13,689 bases of DNA from an uncultured Lachnoanaerobaculum sp. (GTDB taxonomy: Bacteria > Bacillota > Clostridia > Lachnospirales > Lachnospiraceae). Below, one piece after another: positions 7,092 through 13,689 of this stretch. Under the pieces are notes generated by a model. It saw only the letters and a list, made by a program, of their open reading frames with translations, made no database searches and was not told where the DNA came from. The stretch spans positions 1 to 13,689 of the forward strand of contig CALALP010000031.1 in NCBI GenBank assembly GCA_937925515.1, given 5' to 3'. Position 1 is the first letter of the stretch. The number at the start of each line of letters is the position of its first letter. Both the position numbers and the translations under genes were made by a program.

Positions 7092-7139
7092 AAAAGTGGT
7101 GGGGGGTTACCTCGCCGACGGCGAGGTAACCCCCCACCA
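7092..7139 (-). terminator. Intrinsic terminator with a 20-bp perfect stem
   Basis: The arms at 7097-7116 and 7120-7139 pair perfectly around a 3-nt loop. They include six consecutive G:C pairs and the segment TTACCTCGCC, strikingly GC-rich in this AT-rich DNA. On the minus strand the hairpin follows the ATPase gene stop by 14 bases and is followed by ACTTTTTAG, which fits Rho-independent termination of the asnS-sbcD-sbcC transcript. The stem is much longer than needed for termination. Confidence 0.8.
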
Positions 7140-7153
7140 GTAAAAGTAATATC

Positions 7154-9028
7154 CTATTTTAAATCTATAAGGTTAAAATCAATTTGTTGAGAAGTAAGCA
7201 TTTGTGCCTCTCTCTTATGACAGCTAAATAAAAGTATCTGACGATTTTTAAAAGTATCATTTAACCACCTAAAAACACTTCTAAGCCTTTTTTCATCATA
7301 ATTAGCAAAGCTATCATCAAAAAGAAGTGGCAATACATCTTCACTATCATTTGCTAAAAGTTTTGCAACTGCAAGTCTTAAAGCTAAATATATCTGATCC
7401 ATTGTTCCACGGCTTATTTGCTCAAGTGGCACAAGTCTATGTTTTGTATTCATAAATATATTTAATTCATCATCGATATACATTGAATCATAGATGCCTC
7501 CTGTAATTCCTGAAACAAGCTCAGATGCCTCTTTATTAAGATATGTACCAAAGGAATCTTTTATAGAAGTAGATAAATGAGTTATCAAGTCCTGTGCCAA
7601 GGTTATAGCATCAATCTCAAACTGCAATCTTTCATTATCAATTATAACTTTTTTAAGTGCAGCCGCCTCATCTTTTAAATTACCCAAATGTTCAAGTTGC
7701 TTTTCAAGCTCCCATTGGCTTATCTGATGTTCCTCAAGACTTTTAGTTATATCATTTCTTTCATTATTTATTTCTTTCAATGCCTCATTAATCTCAAGAA
7801 ACTCTTTCTCACTGTCCTTAATCTCATCACATATATTTATTAGCTCATCTAGTTTCTTGTCGAGTGCTTTATCATTTTCCTCTGTAATATTTTCATCGCC
7901 CAACTTATCCATATACATATCTGAAAGATACTCATGTGCAGCCGATAAAATACTCGCAGAAGTATTATATTTATTTGAAAGCCAAGCCGCAAGTAAGAAA
8001 AATATCACTGCAAGCACAATGCCTGAAATAGTAACTGCTATATTATTAATTAAAAATGCCTTTGCTATAACATTTCGCTCGCCTACTATAAGCGTATATA
8101 ATCCAATAGTTGCAAAAATAATACCTAGCCCACTGAATATAAAACTTAGTATTCTCACATAGTTCGGAGTTTCAATCTCAAGAGCCACTTTATACTCTTC
8201 CCTTGCATTATTAAGTGTTTCCTTATAATCTTCAATCTCTTCTTTGTTTGAAAAACCACTATTTATTAAATTCTGTTTTTGACTTGAAATGACTTCTATA
8301 AGAGCCTCTTTCCTAGTTTGCAACTCCTCTGCTCTTTTTGAAGTATATGCAGTTTGCTCCTGTATAGTAGTAAATTTTGAACCATATTCAGGCGATGCAA
8401 TTTCAGCCTCAATATTTTTTATTTCAGATAAATTTGAGGTATATGACTTTGCAGCCTCTGTTACAATTTGGTCAGCAAAAGCTCTTTTTTGAGATTGTAA
8501 ATATTCATACGCCTTTGTAGTATCTATTCGCATATTTACAGTGGTATTTACATTTGCAATGTATCTTTTTAATTCATTATACATTCCCTCATCTCCTGAG
8601 GACTTTAGCTGCCCTATACTTATAGTGTTCATAAATCCACTTTCAGTAAGACCACACATAATGGCGTCAATAAATTCCGCCTCTGATTCTACTACTAAAC
8701 TATTAGTTTCATTTATTATTTTAAGAGGTGTTTTTGCATCAACTGAAAAATCTCTTTCTATAACATAAACTTGATTGTCATATTCAAGTTTCATTACTCC
8801 CTTATAACAGCCCTTATCCATCCAAGGCTCATACTTAGTCCAAGTATCTGTAAATTTTACAATGCCCTCGGACTTTTTCATTCCATAAAGCATGGACTTA
8901 ATAAATGTATGTAAAGTCGATTTTCCGGTTTCATTCTGCCCATAAATTATATTAATACCTTCATTAAAACTAATATGTTGGTTTCTAAGTAAACCAAACC
9001 CTTTTATATCAAGTTCAAGAAGCCTCAT
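7154..9028 (-). CDS. SbcC/Rad50-like ATPase with membrane-spanning insert (YhaN-like)
   Basis: A 624-residue ABC/SMC-type ATPase of the Rad50 superfamily. Walker A GQNETGKST is at residues 30-38, followed by a long coiled coil interrupted by two hydrophobic spans (about 291-315 and 329-351) and then a second coiled coil. The C-terminal half has the signature SRGTMDQIYLALRLA (539-553), Walker B PLLFDDSFANYDEKR (Asp 571-572) and FSCHKRE. All nucleotide-binding motifs look intact. The size and membrane insert match the YhaN group of Bacillus more than long cytoplasmic SbcC, and there is no zinc-hook CxxC at the coil apex; the spans sit there instead. It starts 5 bases after the SbcD-like gene, so the two should form a complex. 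It may act in double-strand-break processing at the membrane; this is family knowledge plus inference. Confidence 0.85.
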   Translation of the reverse strand: MRLLELDIKGFGLLRNQHISFNEGINIIYGQNETGKSTLHTFIKSMLYGMKKSEGIVKFTDTWTKYEPWMDKGCYKGVMKLEYDNQVYVIERDFSVDAKTPLKIINETNSLVVESEAEFIDAIMCGLTESGFMNTISIGQLKSSGDEGMYNELKRYIANVNTTVNMRIDTTKAYEYLQSQKRAFADQIVTEAAKSYTSNLSEIKNIEAEIASPEYGSKFTTIQEQTAYTSKRAEELQTRKEALIEVISSQKQNLINSGFSNKEEIEDYKETLNNAREEYKVALEIETPNYVRILSFIFSGLGIIFATIGLYTLIVGERNVIAKAFLINNIAVTISGIVLAVIFFLLAAWLSNKYNTSASILSAAHEYLSDMYMDKLGDENITEENDKALDKKLDELINICDEIKDSEKEFLEINEALKEINNERNDITKSLEEHQISQWELEKQLEHLGNLKDEAAALKKVIIDNERLQFEIDAITLAQDLITHLSTSIKDSFGTYLNKEASELVSGITGGIYDSMYIDDELNIFMNTKHRLVPLEQISRGTMDQIYLALRLAVAKLLANDSEDVLPLLFDDSFANYDEKRLRSVFRWLNDTFKNRQILLFSCHKREAQMLTSQQIDFNLIDLK

Positions 9029-9033
9029 ACAAT

Positions 9034-10104
9034 CTAGCCCCTTTCATCAGAAGTTCTTAGTAATGCATTTATACCGTAGTACAATGCTTTTTTATCTAAA
9101 TCGCTCATAGACGGTCTAGCTAATTCTCTTATATAAAAGCCTATAATATCAGACGGATGTTCAGAATATAGTCTAACAAAATCATATTCAGGCTCAGACT
9201 CATCTATAATCTCAGCAATTCTCATTCTTGTTTGAAGTACTTCTAAGTCAAAATCTACATTTGGATCTCTAGGACCTTGAATCTTTATCCTATAAATATT
9301 TTTTGTACCTTTCTTAGAAATCTCATTTGAAATACTCATCAAAAGCTCAGTGTTTGTAGAAGAAGTAGATACTTTTACAACTAGAGATATATATTGAGTA
9401 TTTGAAACCGGAATAAACTCAAGCTCAACAAGTTTTCTACTTACTGCATTAATTTCTCCTACAAAAAAACCATGTTCTCCTGAATCCGAACTGTCAAAAG
9501 GTTCAGGACTTCCTGAGTAAACCACCTTACTCCCTGCAATTATATCCGGCTTGTGATTATATCCTAATGCAACATATTCAAACCCTGCCTCTGCCAGCTC
9601 ATCTTTATCAAAAGGAAGGTGTTTTGCATCTCCACCATGTGCTAAAAGGATATTGATTCTACCATTATTAGGCACTCTAATTCCCTCAAGCCTATTCTCT
9701 CTAATCTCATGTGAATAGTATGAGAATCCATAAATTTCAGTATTTATATCTTTAAAATATACACTTGTAAGAGAACTACTTGTTATGTAGGTAACATTTT
9801 CTACCCATGGAAATGTAAGCACTGCCGAAGTCTGTCTTATTCTATCATTAGTTCCTGCTATTATAATTACCTTAACCTTAGGAATCGTTGAAAAAAGATG
9901 ATTTACTGCTTTTAAGTCTTTTACAAATGGTTGATGATGAAATAAGTTACCTGAAATGAAAAGACAATCTACATCTCTTTTTCTACATTCTTCTACTATA
10001 GTTGTTAATGACTGCTTTACTGCTCTTTGCCTCTCAGCACTCCAAGGCTTATCAGCATCAGGCTGAATACCATAATGTATATCTGAAGTATGTATAAATC
10101 TCAT
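9034..10104 (-). CDS. SbcD/Mre11-like metallophosphoesterase with degenerate active site (YhaO-like)
   Basis: A 356-residue protein with the calcineurin-like fold of SbcD/Mre11/YhaO nucleases, expected partner of the ATPase that follows. Motif I, DIHYG (Asp 8, His 10), is intact. Motif II, normally G-D, is SGNLFHH with Asn 53; motif III, normally G-N-H-D, is GTNDR (Thr 85, Asn 86). The single His motif, LLAHGG (His 156), is kept; motif V, normally G-H-x-H, is LGYNHKP (Tyr 182, His 184). So four of eight expected metal-site or catalytic residues are replaced while the surrounding sequence stays regular and the frame is open. This predicts weak or absent nuclease activity. A ribosome site (AGGAGG) precedes the ATG. 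It begins 42 bases after asnS and is probably cotranscribed with it. The fold assignment is firm; loss of activity is inference. Confidence 0.85.
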   Translation of the reverse strand: MRFIHTSDIHYGIQPDADKPWSAERQRAVKQSLTTIVEECRKRDVDCLFISGNLFHHQPFVKDLKAVNHLFSTIPKVKVIIIAGTNDRIRQTSAVLTFPWVENVTYITSSSLTSVYFKDINTEIYGFSYYSHEIRENRLEGIRVPNNGRINILLAHGGDAKHLPFDKDELAEAGFEYVALGYNHKPDIIAGSKVVYSGSPEPFDSSDSGEHGFFVGEINAVSRKLVELEFIPVSNTQYISLVVKVSTSSTNTELLMSISNEISKKGTKNIYRIKIQGPRDPNVDFDLEVLQTRMRIAEIIDESEPEYDFVRLYSEHPSDIIGFYIRELARPSMSDLDKKALYYGINALLRTSDERG

Positions 10105-10146
10105 AACATATTTCCCTCCTTTCTCATTATATTTTCATATCCTAAA

Positions 10147-11538
10147 TTAAAGCTCACAAGTTCCAACTGTTCTAGGAAATGGTATAACATCTCTTATATT
10201 ACTCATTCCTGTAAGATACATTACACATCTTTCAAAACCAAGCCCAAAACCGGCATGGCGAGCTGAACCATATTTTCTCAAATCAAGGTAAAAATCATAA
10301 GTTTCCTTATCAAGTTTAAGTTCTTCAATTCTCTCAAGTAACTTTTCATAACTATCCTCTCTTTGACTTCCACCTATAATCTCTCCTATTCCGGGAACTA
10401 GACAGTCCATTGCTGCAACAGTCTTTTGGTCATCATTAAGTTTCATATAAAATGCTTTTATATCTTTCGGATAGTCTGTTACAAATACAGGCTTTTTAAA
10501 ATAAACCTCTGTTAAGTATCTTTCATGCTCAGTCTGTAAATCACAACCCCAACTTACCTTGTATTGGAACTTGTCATTATTTTTTGATAAAATGTCAATG
10601 GCATCGGTATATGTAACTCTTCCAAATTCAGAATTAAGAACTCCCTCAAGTCTTTCAATAAGCTCCTTATCAATAAATGTATTAAAAAACTTTAACTCCT
10701 CTTTTGCATTTTCCATAACATATTTAATGATATATTTTAGCATATCTTCTGCAAGTTCCATATCATCTTCTAAATCTGCAAATACTATCTCAGGTTCTAT
10801 CATCCAAAATTCAGCAGCATGCCTTGTGGTGTTGGAGTTTTCAGCTCTAAATGTAGGCCCAAAAGTATAGATATTTTTAAATGCCATAGCAAAAGTTTCG
10901 CCATTTAACTGACCACTTACAGTAAGGTTTGTACTTTTTCCAAAGAAATCCTCTTTATAATCTACCTTTCCGTCTTCTGTCATAGGAATGTTTTCAAAGT
11001 CAAAAGTAGTAACCTTGAACATTTCCCCTGCACCCTCTGCATCACTACCTGTTATTATAGGTGTATGAACATAGACAAAATCTCTTTCTTGAAAAAATTT
11101 ATGTATTGCATAAGAGATTAGTGAACGTACTCTAAATACTGCCTGAAATGTATTTGTCCTAGGTCTTAAATGTGTGATACTCCTTAAATACTCATTTGTA
11201 TGACGCTTTTTTTGTAAAGGATAGTCAGGAGAAGATGCTCCCTCGATTTCAATTTCATTTGCTTGAATCTCAAAAGGTTGCTTTGCCTCTGGTGTTGCAA
11301 TAAGCTTTCCTTTTATAATTAATGCAGCACCTACATTTACTTTTGTTATATCTGAAAAATTACTTAATGTGTCATGATATACTATTTGAATCTGCTCAAA
11401 ATAAGTTCCGTCGCTTATTGATAAAAAACCAAAAGCTTTTGAATCTCTGTTTGACCTTACCCAACCACCTAAAGTTACTTCTTTATCAATATACTTTTCA
11501 AAATTTTTATAAATATCTCTAACTGTAATTAACTCCAT
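10147..11538 (-). CDS. asnS: Asparaginyl-tRNA synthetase
   Basis: A class IIb aminoacyl-tRNA synthetase that charges tRNA-Asn. The N-terminal OB-fold anticodon-binding domain (about residues 1-105) shows VTLGGWVRSNRDSKAFGFLSI; the catalytic domain has HTPIITGSDAEGAGEMF, motif 2 at TFGPTFRAENSNTTRHAAEF (225-244) and motif 3 GFGLGFERCVMYLTG (430-444), ending IPFPR. The NSNTTRHAAEF stretch and the insertion around residues 180-205 mark it as AsnRS rather than AspRS. Its 463 residues are full length. The promoter lies 36 bases upstream of the start codon, leaving no space for a T-box leader. It heads the transcript that continues into the SbcD/SbcC-like genes. Confidence 0.95.
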   Translation of the reverse strand: MELITVRDIYKNFEKYIDKEVTLGGWVRSNRDSKAFGFLSISDGTYFEQIQIVYHDTLSNFSDITKVNVGAALIIKGKLIATPEAKQPFEIQANEIEIEGASSPDYPLQKKRHTNEYLRSITHLRPRTNTFQAVFRVRSLISYAIHKFFQERDFVYVHTPIITGSDAEGAGEMFKVTTFDFENIPMTEDGKVDYKEDFFGKSTNLTVSGQLNGETFAMAFKNIYTFGPTFRAENSNTTRHAAEFWMIEPEIVFADLEDDMELAEDMLKYIIKYVMENAKEELKFFNTFIDKELIERLEGVLNSEFGRVTYTDAIDILSKNNDKFQYKVSWGCDLQTEHERYLTEVYFKKPVFVTDYPKDIKAFYMKLNDDQKTVAAMDCLVPGIGEIIGGSQREDSYEKLLERIEELKLDKETYDFYLDLRKYGSARHAGFGLGFERCVMYLTGMSNIRDVIPFPRTVGTCEL

Positions 11539-11573
11539 TTTCCTATTACTCTCTTTCTGAACATAATGCCTTT

Positions 11574-11582
11574 ATTATAGCA
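11574..11582 (-). promoter_or_regulatory. Extended -10 promoter for asnS operon
   Basis: On the minus strand TGCTATAAT provides a consensus -10 hexamer (TATAAT, 11574-11579) with the TGn extension. No clear -35 element is present at the right distance, as is common for extended -10 promoters. The start codon is 36 bases downstream. Confidence 0.65.
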
Positions 11583-11643
11583 TAGCAATATAGAAAAAAT
11601 CTACTTTTGCACTATATTTTAAACTTTTTGTAAATAAGTAAAT

Positions 11644-11716
11644 AAAGACACCAAGCATTAGTAAACTCGTATTTTGTATTAATACGATTTTAACATAGTA
11701 TTTGCTTGATGTCTTT
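11644..11716. repeat. Large inverted repeat with inner hairpin
   Basis: The arms AAAGACACCAAGCA (11644-11657) and TGCTTGATGTCTTT (11703-11716) pair over 14 positions with one mismatch that is a G-U wobble on one strand. Inside, TCGTATT and AATACGA form a second 7-bp stem. It lies between asnS and the MerR gene. T-rich DNA follows on both strands, so it may be a terminator for the MerR gene, but the 45-base interior is unusual; a small structured RNA or a miniature element is also possible. Confidence 0.5.
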
Positions 11717-11761
11717 CACTTTTTATTTTTATTCTTCTTTAAATTGTTGTCTATACTTGCT

Positions 11762-11810
11762 AAAAATATTTATGTGGCTGTTTCGAGAAAAAATTAGAAT
11801 AAATATTTTT
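11762..11810 (-). terminator. AT-only hairpin after the MerR gene, possible terminator
   Basis: Perfect 11-bp arms AAAAATATTTA (11762-11772) and TAAATATTTTT (11800-11810) enclose 27 bases. On the minus strand it follows the MerR stop by 17 bases. Stem stability would be low, so termination may depend on the larger repeat at 11644-11716. Confidence 0.35.
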
Positions 11811-11827
11811 CTTTAATTTAGATAATA

Positions 11828-12565
11828 TTATAATTTTTTCCTTACATATTCTTGGATTGCATCACATACATATTGTGCTGTTCCTTCTCCAAATTTGTCT
11901 ACATTTTCCTTAAATTCAGGATTTTTTACATATCCATATCCAATTTTAGAAAATACATCAATACTACAATCAAAAGAATATTCACAAAGCAATTTATGTA
12001 ATCTCTTAGCTAACTCTATATTCTCATCAGAAGTAGATTCTATTTTACTTTCCATATTTTTAGAAAATGCAAAAAAGGTTTCATTAAATTTATCTGTAAT
12101 CTCATTTTCCTTTCCCTTTTGCTTTTCTATTGCTTTCTCAATAACCTCTTTTCCATATAAGTCTATTGCCGCATTTTTATATTTTTGATTATCCTGATAT
12201 GTAAAACCTTTAAATTTTTCCTGTACTGACATATTATATTTCCTTTCCTGTGCTTTTATTGTTTTGTTTAAAGTATCTATTAATGTTAGGAGTCTTTTTT
12301 TCTCATTTTGCATTAGCTTTAATTGCTTTTTTAAATGCTTTAAAATATCTTTATCTTCTTGTGATATAAGTACCTTAATCTGTTTCAAAGAAAAACCTAG
12401 ATATTTATAAAATAATATTGTTTGTAAAATGGAAATATCTTCTTCTGAATAGTATCTATAACCATTTTCTTCTTTCTTTGGGATTAAAAGCCCAATTTTA
12501 TCATAGTATTGCAAAGTTCGTATCGATACACCACTTATTTCACTAACTTTCTTTATTAAATACAT
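11828..12565 (-). CDS. MerR-family regulator with TipAS-like ligand domain
   Basis: A 245-residue transcription activator. The N-terminal winged helix-turn-helix spans residues 1-70 (IKKVSEISGVSIRTLQYYDKIGLL, in two adjoining pieces, then GYRYYSEEDISILQ). A dimer coiled coil occupies about 75-115 and a TipAS-type domain about 120-243 (LYGKEVIEKAIEKQKG, and YGYVKNPEFKENVDKFGEGTAQYVCDAIQEY). TipAS domains bind drugs in Mta and TipAL, which then twist promoters with over-long spacers. The gene's own promoter has such a spacer (12588-12618), so autoactivation is likely. AGGAGG lies six bases before the ATG. No efflux gene is adjacent in the window, so the target is unknown. Confidence 0.9.
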   Translation of the reverse strand: MYLIKKVSEISGVSIRTLQYYDKIGLLIPKKEENGYRYYSEEDISILQTILFYKYLGFSLKQIKVLISQEDKDILKHLKKQLKLMQNEKKRLLTLIDTLNKTIKAQERKYNMSVQEKFKGFTYQDNQKYKNAAIDLYGKEVIEKAIEKQKGKENEITDKFNETFFAFSKNMESKIESTSDENIELAKRLHKLLCEYSFDCSIDVFSKIGYGYVKNPEFKENVDKFGEGTAQYVCDAIQEYVRKKL

Positions 12566-12587
12566 CTAATACCTCCTAACAATTTGA

Positions 12588-12622
12588 AGTATAAACTATT
12601 ACGCAATGTCATAGTCAATAGT
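12588..12622 (-). promoter_or_regulatory. MerR-type promoter and dyad operator
   Basis: On the minus strand TTGACT (12613-12618) and TATACT (12588-12593) are separated by 19 bp, two more than the sigma-A optimum and characteristic of MerR-controlled promoters. The arms ACTATT/AATAGT (12595-12600 and 12617-12622) form an inverted repeat across the spacer and -35. This fits autoregulation by the MerR protein encoded directly downstream. Confidence 0.75.
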
Positions 12623-12688
12623 TTTTGAAAATTTATTTTATATTAATTTTAAAATATTGGTAATTGGTAAATTGATATTTTGTCATAA

Positions 12689-12718
12689 AAAAAGCACCTG
12701 ATTAGTTAGGTGCTTTTT
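12689..12718. terminator. Bidirectional hairpin terminator
   Basis: An 11-bp stem, AAAAAGCACCT (12689-12699) with AGGTGCTTTTT (12708-12718), encloses an 8-nt loop. It has an A-run on one side and a T-run on the other, so it can end transcripts on either strand. It insulates the MerR gene from the region to the right. Confidence 0.75.
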
Positions 12719-12803
12719 CTTGTGTATTATCTTTTTTAGGTTTCCATATACCTAGCTCTTTTTCTGTCTTCTCAATTTCTGCCCTTAGCTCCTCTAGTGT
12801 CAT
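12702..12803 (-). CDS. Doubtful 33-residue ORF
   Basis: A short frame starting MTLEELRAEIEKTEKELG continues to IWKPKKDNTQEKAPN. Its composition is that of a charged helix, quite protein-like, but there is no good ribosome site (AAAGAAT precedes the ATG) and a stop lies in frame three codons upstream. The stop codon sits in the loop of the terminator at 12689-12718. It may be the C-terminal remnant of a lost longer gene rather than a functional small protein. Family not recognised. Confidence 0.35.
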   Translation of the reverse strand: MTLEELRAEIEKTEKELGIWKPKKDNTQEKAPN

Positions 12804-13048
12804 ATTCTTTTAAATTCATCAATATATGTTATAGTATTTTATTACTATATAATAATGTCTTCTGACATATCTTTTATAGTTCTTTTATTTAAATATACTA
12901 GTTTTAATTACCAATATAACTTTTCTATAAAACTGTATATCTTAAATAAATTAAAAATCTCATCCACAAAAGTATAGTATATTGTATATAAGATACTAAA
13001 ATCCTTAATTATCTTTAGATCGATTTTTATATTTTATCTTTAGTAAAC
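12804..13048. other. AT-rich stretch without an intact gene
   Basis: No complete gene is visible. On the minus strand a frame from 12967 to 12845 is open except for one TAA and contains the protein-like segment KLVYLNKRTIKDMSEDIII; shortly after, in the same phase, TITYIDEFKRI appears. Together with the 33-residue ORF these may be scraps of one decayed gene, but I cannot name it. Two small hairpins are seen: TATAGTA/TACTATA (12830-12849) and ATGTC/GACAT (12855-12868). No promoter stands out. Confidence 0.4.
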
Positions 13049-13088
13049 AAAAAAGCTTACAAATAACATAAACTCGCCATTTATAAGC
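13049..13088 (-). terminator. Terminator of the tRNA operon
   Basis: On the minus strand GCTTATAAAT pairs with ATTTGTAAGC (one wobble) around 14 bases, followed by a run of six T. It begins 12 bases after the end of tRNA-Lys. Confidence 0.75.
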
Positions 13089-13100
13089 CTTTAAACTAAC

Positions 13101-13173
13101 TGAGACACCCGGGACTCGAACCCGGGACAACTTGATTAAAAGTCAAGTGCTCTACCACCTGAGCTAGTATCCC
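13101..13173 (-). tRNA. tRNA-Lys(TTT)
   Basis: The 73-base cloverleaf is read on the minus strand. It starts GGGATAC, the anticodon stem-loop is CTTGA-CTTTTAA-TCAAG with anticodon TTT, the T-arm is CCCGGGTTCGAGTCCCGGG and the discriminator is A. CCA is not encoded. Last gene of the cluster. Confidence 0.97.
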
Positions 13174-13195
13174 ATGCTTAATATTAAAAACAAAA

Positions 13196-13268
<73 letters not shown>

Positions 13269-13273
13269 ATAAA

Positions 13274-13347
13274 TTGCGGGGACAGGATTTGAACCTGCGA
13301 CCTCCGGGTTATGAGCCCGACGAGCTTCCAAGCTGCTCTACCCCGCG
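13274..13347 (-). tRNA. Initiator tRNA-fMet(CAT)
   Basis: 74 bases on the minus strand. Initiator hallmarks are an unpaired first base (C1 opposite A72 in CGCGGGG/CCCCGCA) and three consecutive G:C pairs in the anticodon stem, CGGG-CTCATAA-CCCG, with anticodon CAT. These separate it from elongator Met and Ile2 tRNAs. Confidence 0.95.
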
Positions 13348-13377
13348 ATATAATATATCAATCTTAAATACAAAAGA

Positions 13378-13459
13378 TGGGGGAAGGTGGATTCGAACCA
13401 CCGAAGGCGAAGCCAGCAGATTTACAGTCTGTCCCCTTTGGCCACTCGGGAATTCCCCC
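13378..13459 (-). tRNA. tRNA-Tyr(GTA)
   Basis: 82 bases on the minus strand with a long variable arm (class II shape). The acceptor is GGGGGAA/TTCCCCC, the anticodon stem-loop CAGA-CTGTAAA-TCTG with anticodon GTA, and the T-arm GGTGGTTCGAATCCACC. Confidence 0.96.
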
Positions 13460-13491
13460 ATATAAAAATGATACATGTTCTCAAAGAACTG

Positions 13492-13513
13492 CTTTCTTAT
13501 TATTATAAGAAAG
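13492..13513. repeat. Hairpin in the Thr-Tyr tRNA spacer
   Basis: Perfect 9-bp arms CTTTCTTAT/ATAAGAAAG with a 4-base loop, directly abutting the 3' end of tRNA-Thr and overlapping its last two bases. In the polycistronic precursor it could guide 3' processing, or compete with the acceptor end. Confidence 0.5.
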
Positions 13514-13584
13514 CCGATAATCGGACTCGAACCGATAACCTGCTGATTACAAATCAGCTGCTCTGCCAATTGAGCTATATCGGC
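13512..13584 (-). tRNA. tRNA-Thr(TGT)
   Basis: 73 bases on the minus strand. The acceptor GCCGATA pairs with TATCGGC, the discriminator is T, and the anticodon stem-loop is CTGAT-TTGTAAT-CAG-type with anticodon TGT. The T-arm contains GGTTCGAGTCC. CCA is not encoded. Confidence 0.95.
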
Positions 13585-13635
13585 ATTAACAGCATACAAA
13601 TATTATTTGTTATACTATCAATAGCTTAAAAGCTA

Positions 13636-13689
13636 TGGGACCTACAGGGCTCGAACCTGTGACCCTCTGCTTGTAAGGCAGATGCTCTC
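13636..13689 (-). tRNA. tRNA-Val(TAC), 5' part cut by window edge
   Basis: The 3' 54 bases of a tRNA on the minus strand, from the end of the D-stem (GAGAGC) onward. The anticodon stem-loop is TCTGC-CTTACAA-GCAGA with anticodon TAC, followed by the T-arm ACAGGTTCGAGCCCTGT and discriminator A. The 5' end lies beyond the window. Confidence 0.93.

Noticed and set aside
10559..10870. Plus-strand ORF opposite asnS
   Set aside because: It is antisense to a well-conserved catalytic domain, has no ribosome site and shows no domain.
11539..11573. T-box riboswitch ahead of asnS
   Set aside because: The promoter is only about 36 bases from the start codon, leaving no room for a specifier loop or antiterminator.
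12841..12975. Plus-strand ORF of about 39 codons starting at an ATG near 12855
   Set aside because: It lacks a ribosome site, has AT-driven composition and overlaps hairpins; it looks like chance.
13101..13130. Attachment-site duplication of the tRNA-Lys 3' end
   Set aside because: No second copy of the T-arm and acceptor sequence was found to the left within the window.
13274..13629. Short overlapping ORFs on both strands over the tRNA cluster
   Set aside because: They are translations of tRNA genes (for example RGQDLNLRPPGYEPD-like strings are well-known artefacts of tRNA sequence).

Overview
The window reads as chromosomal DNA of a low-GC Gram-positive anaerobe, most likely a clostridium of the Lachnospiraceae type. 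Grounds: strong AT bias, GGAGG-type ribosome sites, a YhaN/YhaO-like (SbcC/SbcD-like) gene pair behind asnS, an LrgAB pair, a MerR/TipAS regulator and a dense tRNA cluster without encoded CCA. The genus is an inference. Every recognised gene lies on the minus strand, so transcription runs from high to low coordinates.

Right end (13049-13689): six tRNA genes, in transcription order Val(TAC, cut by the window edge), Thr(TGT), Tyr(GTA), initiator Met(CAT), Phe(GAA), Lys(TTT), closed by a hairpin terminator. Next come about 240 bases with only broken reading frames, a doubtful 33-residue ORF ending in a terminator hairpin, and a MerR-family regulator with a TipAS-like ligand domain. Its promoter has the 19-bp spacer typical of MerR control.

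Middle (7097-11579): an extended -10 promoter drives asnS, followed closely by a two-gene SbcD/SbcC-like (Mre11/Rad50-like) pair and a very strong hairpin terminator. The ATPase has intact nucleotide-binding motifs and two membrane segments inside its coiled coil. The Mre11-like partner has lost four of the eight expected metal-site or catalytic residues, so it looks like a non-cleaving pseudo-nuclease. This is the most interesting observation in the window. Then comes an lrgA-lrgB pair with a good sigma-A type promoter.

Left part (1-5773): a short motif resembling an insertion-sequence end (5760-5770), a frameshifted membrane-protein gene, a J-domain coiled-coil gene, a HIRAN-domain gene, trmB, trxA, an old yellow enzyme gene (namA/yqjM-like), and directly behind it the wreck of a Wadjet (JetABCD) plasmid-defence operon. 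Of that operon there remain the first ~47 codons of jetA, the last ~150 codons of jetC (with one internal stop) and a full-length jetD with one frameshift; jetB and most of jetA and jetC are gone. The same insertion-sequence-like 11-mer appears again at 57-67, so this block lies between two direct copies. Three frameshifts in the block each sit in a run of exactly six A/T where seven would restore the frame, which could mean real decay or base-calling error.
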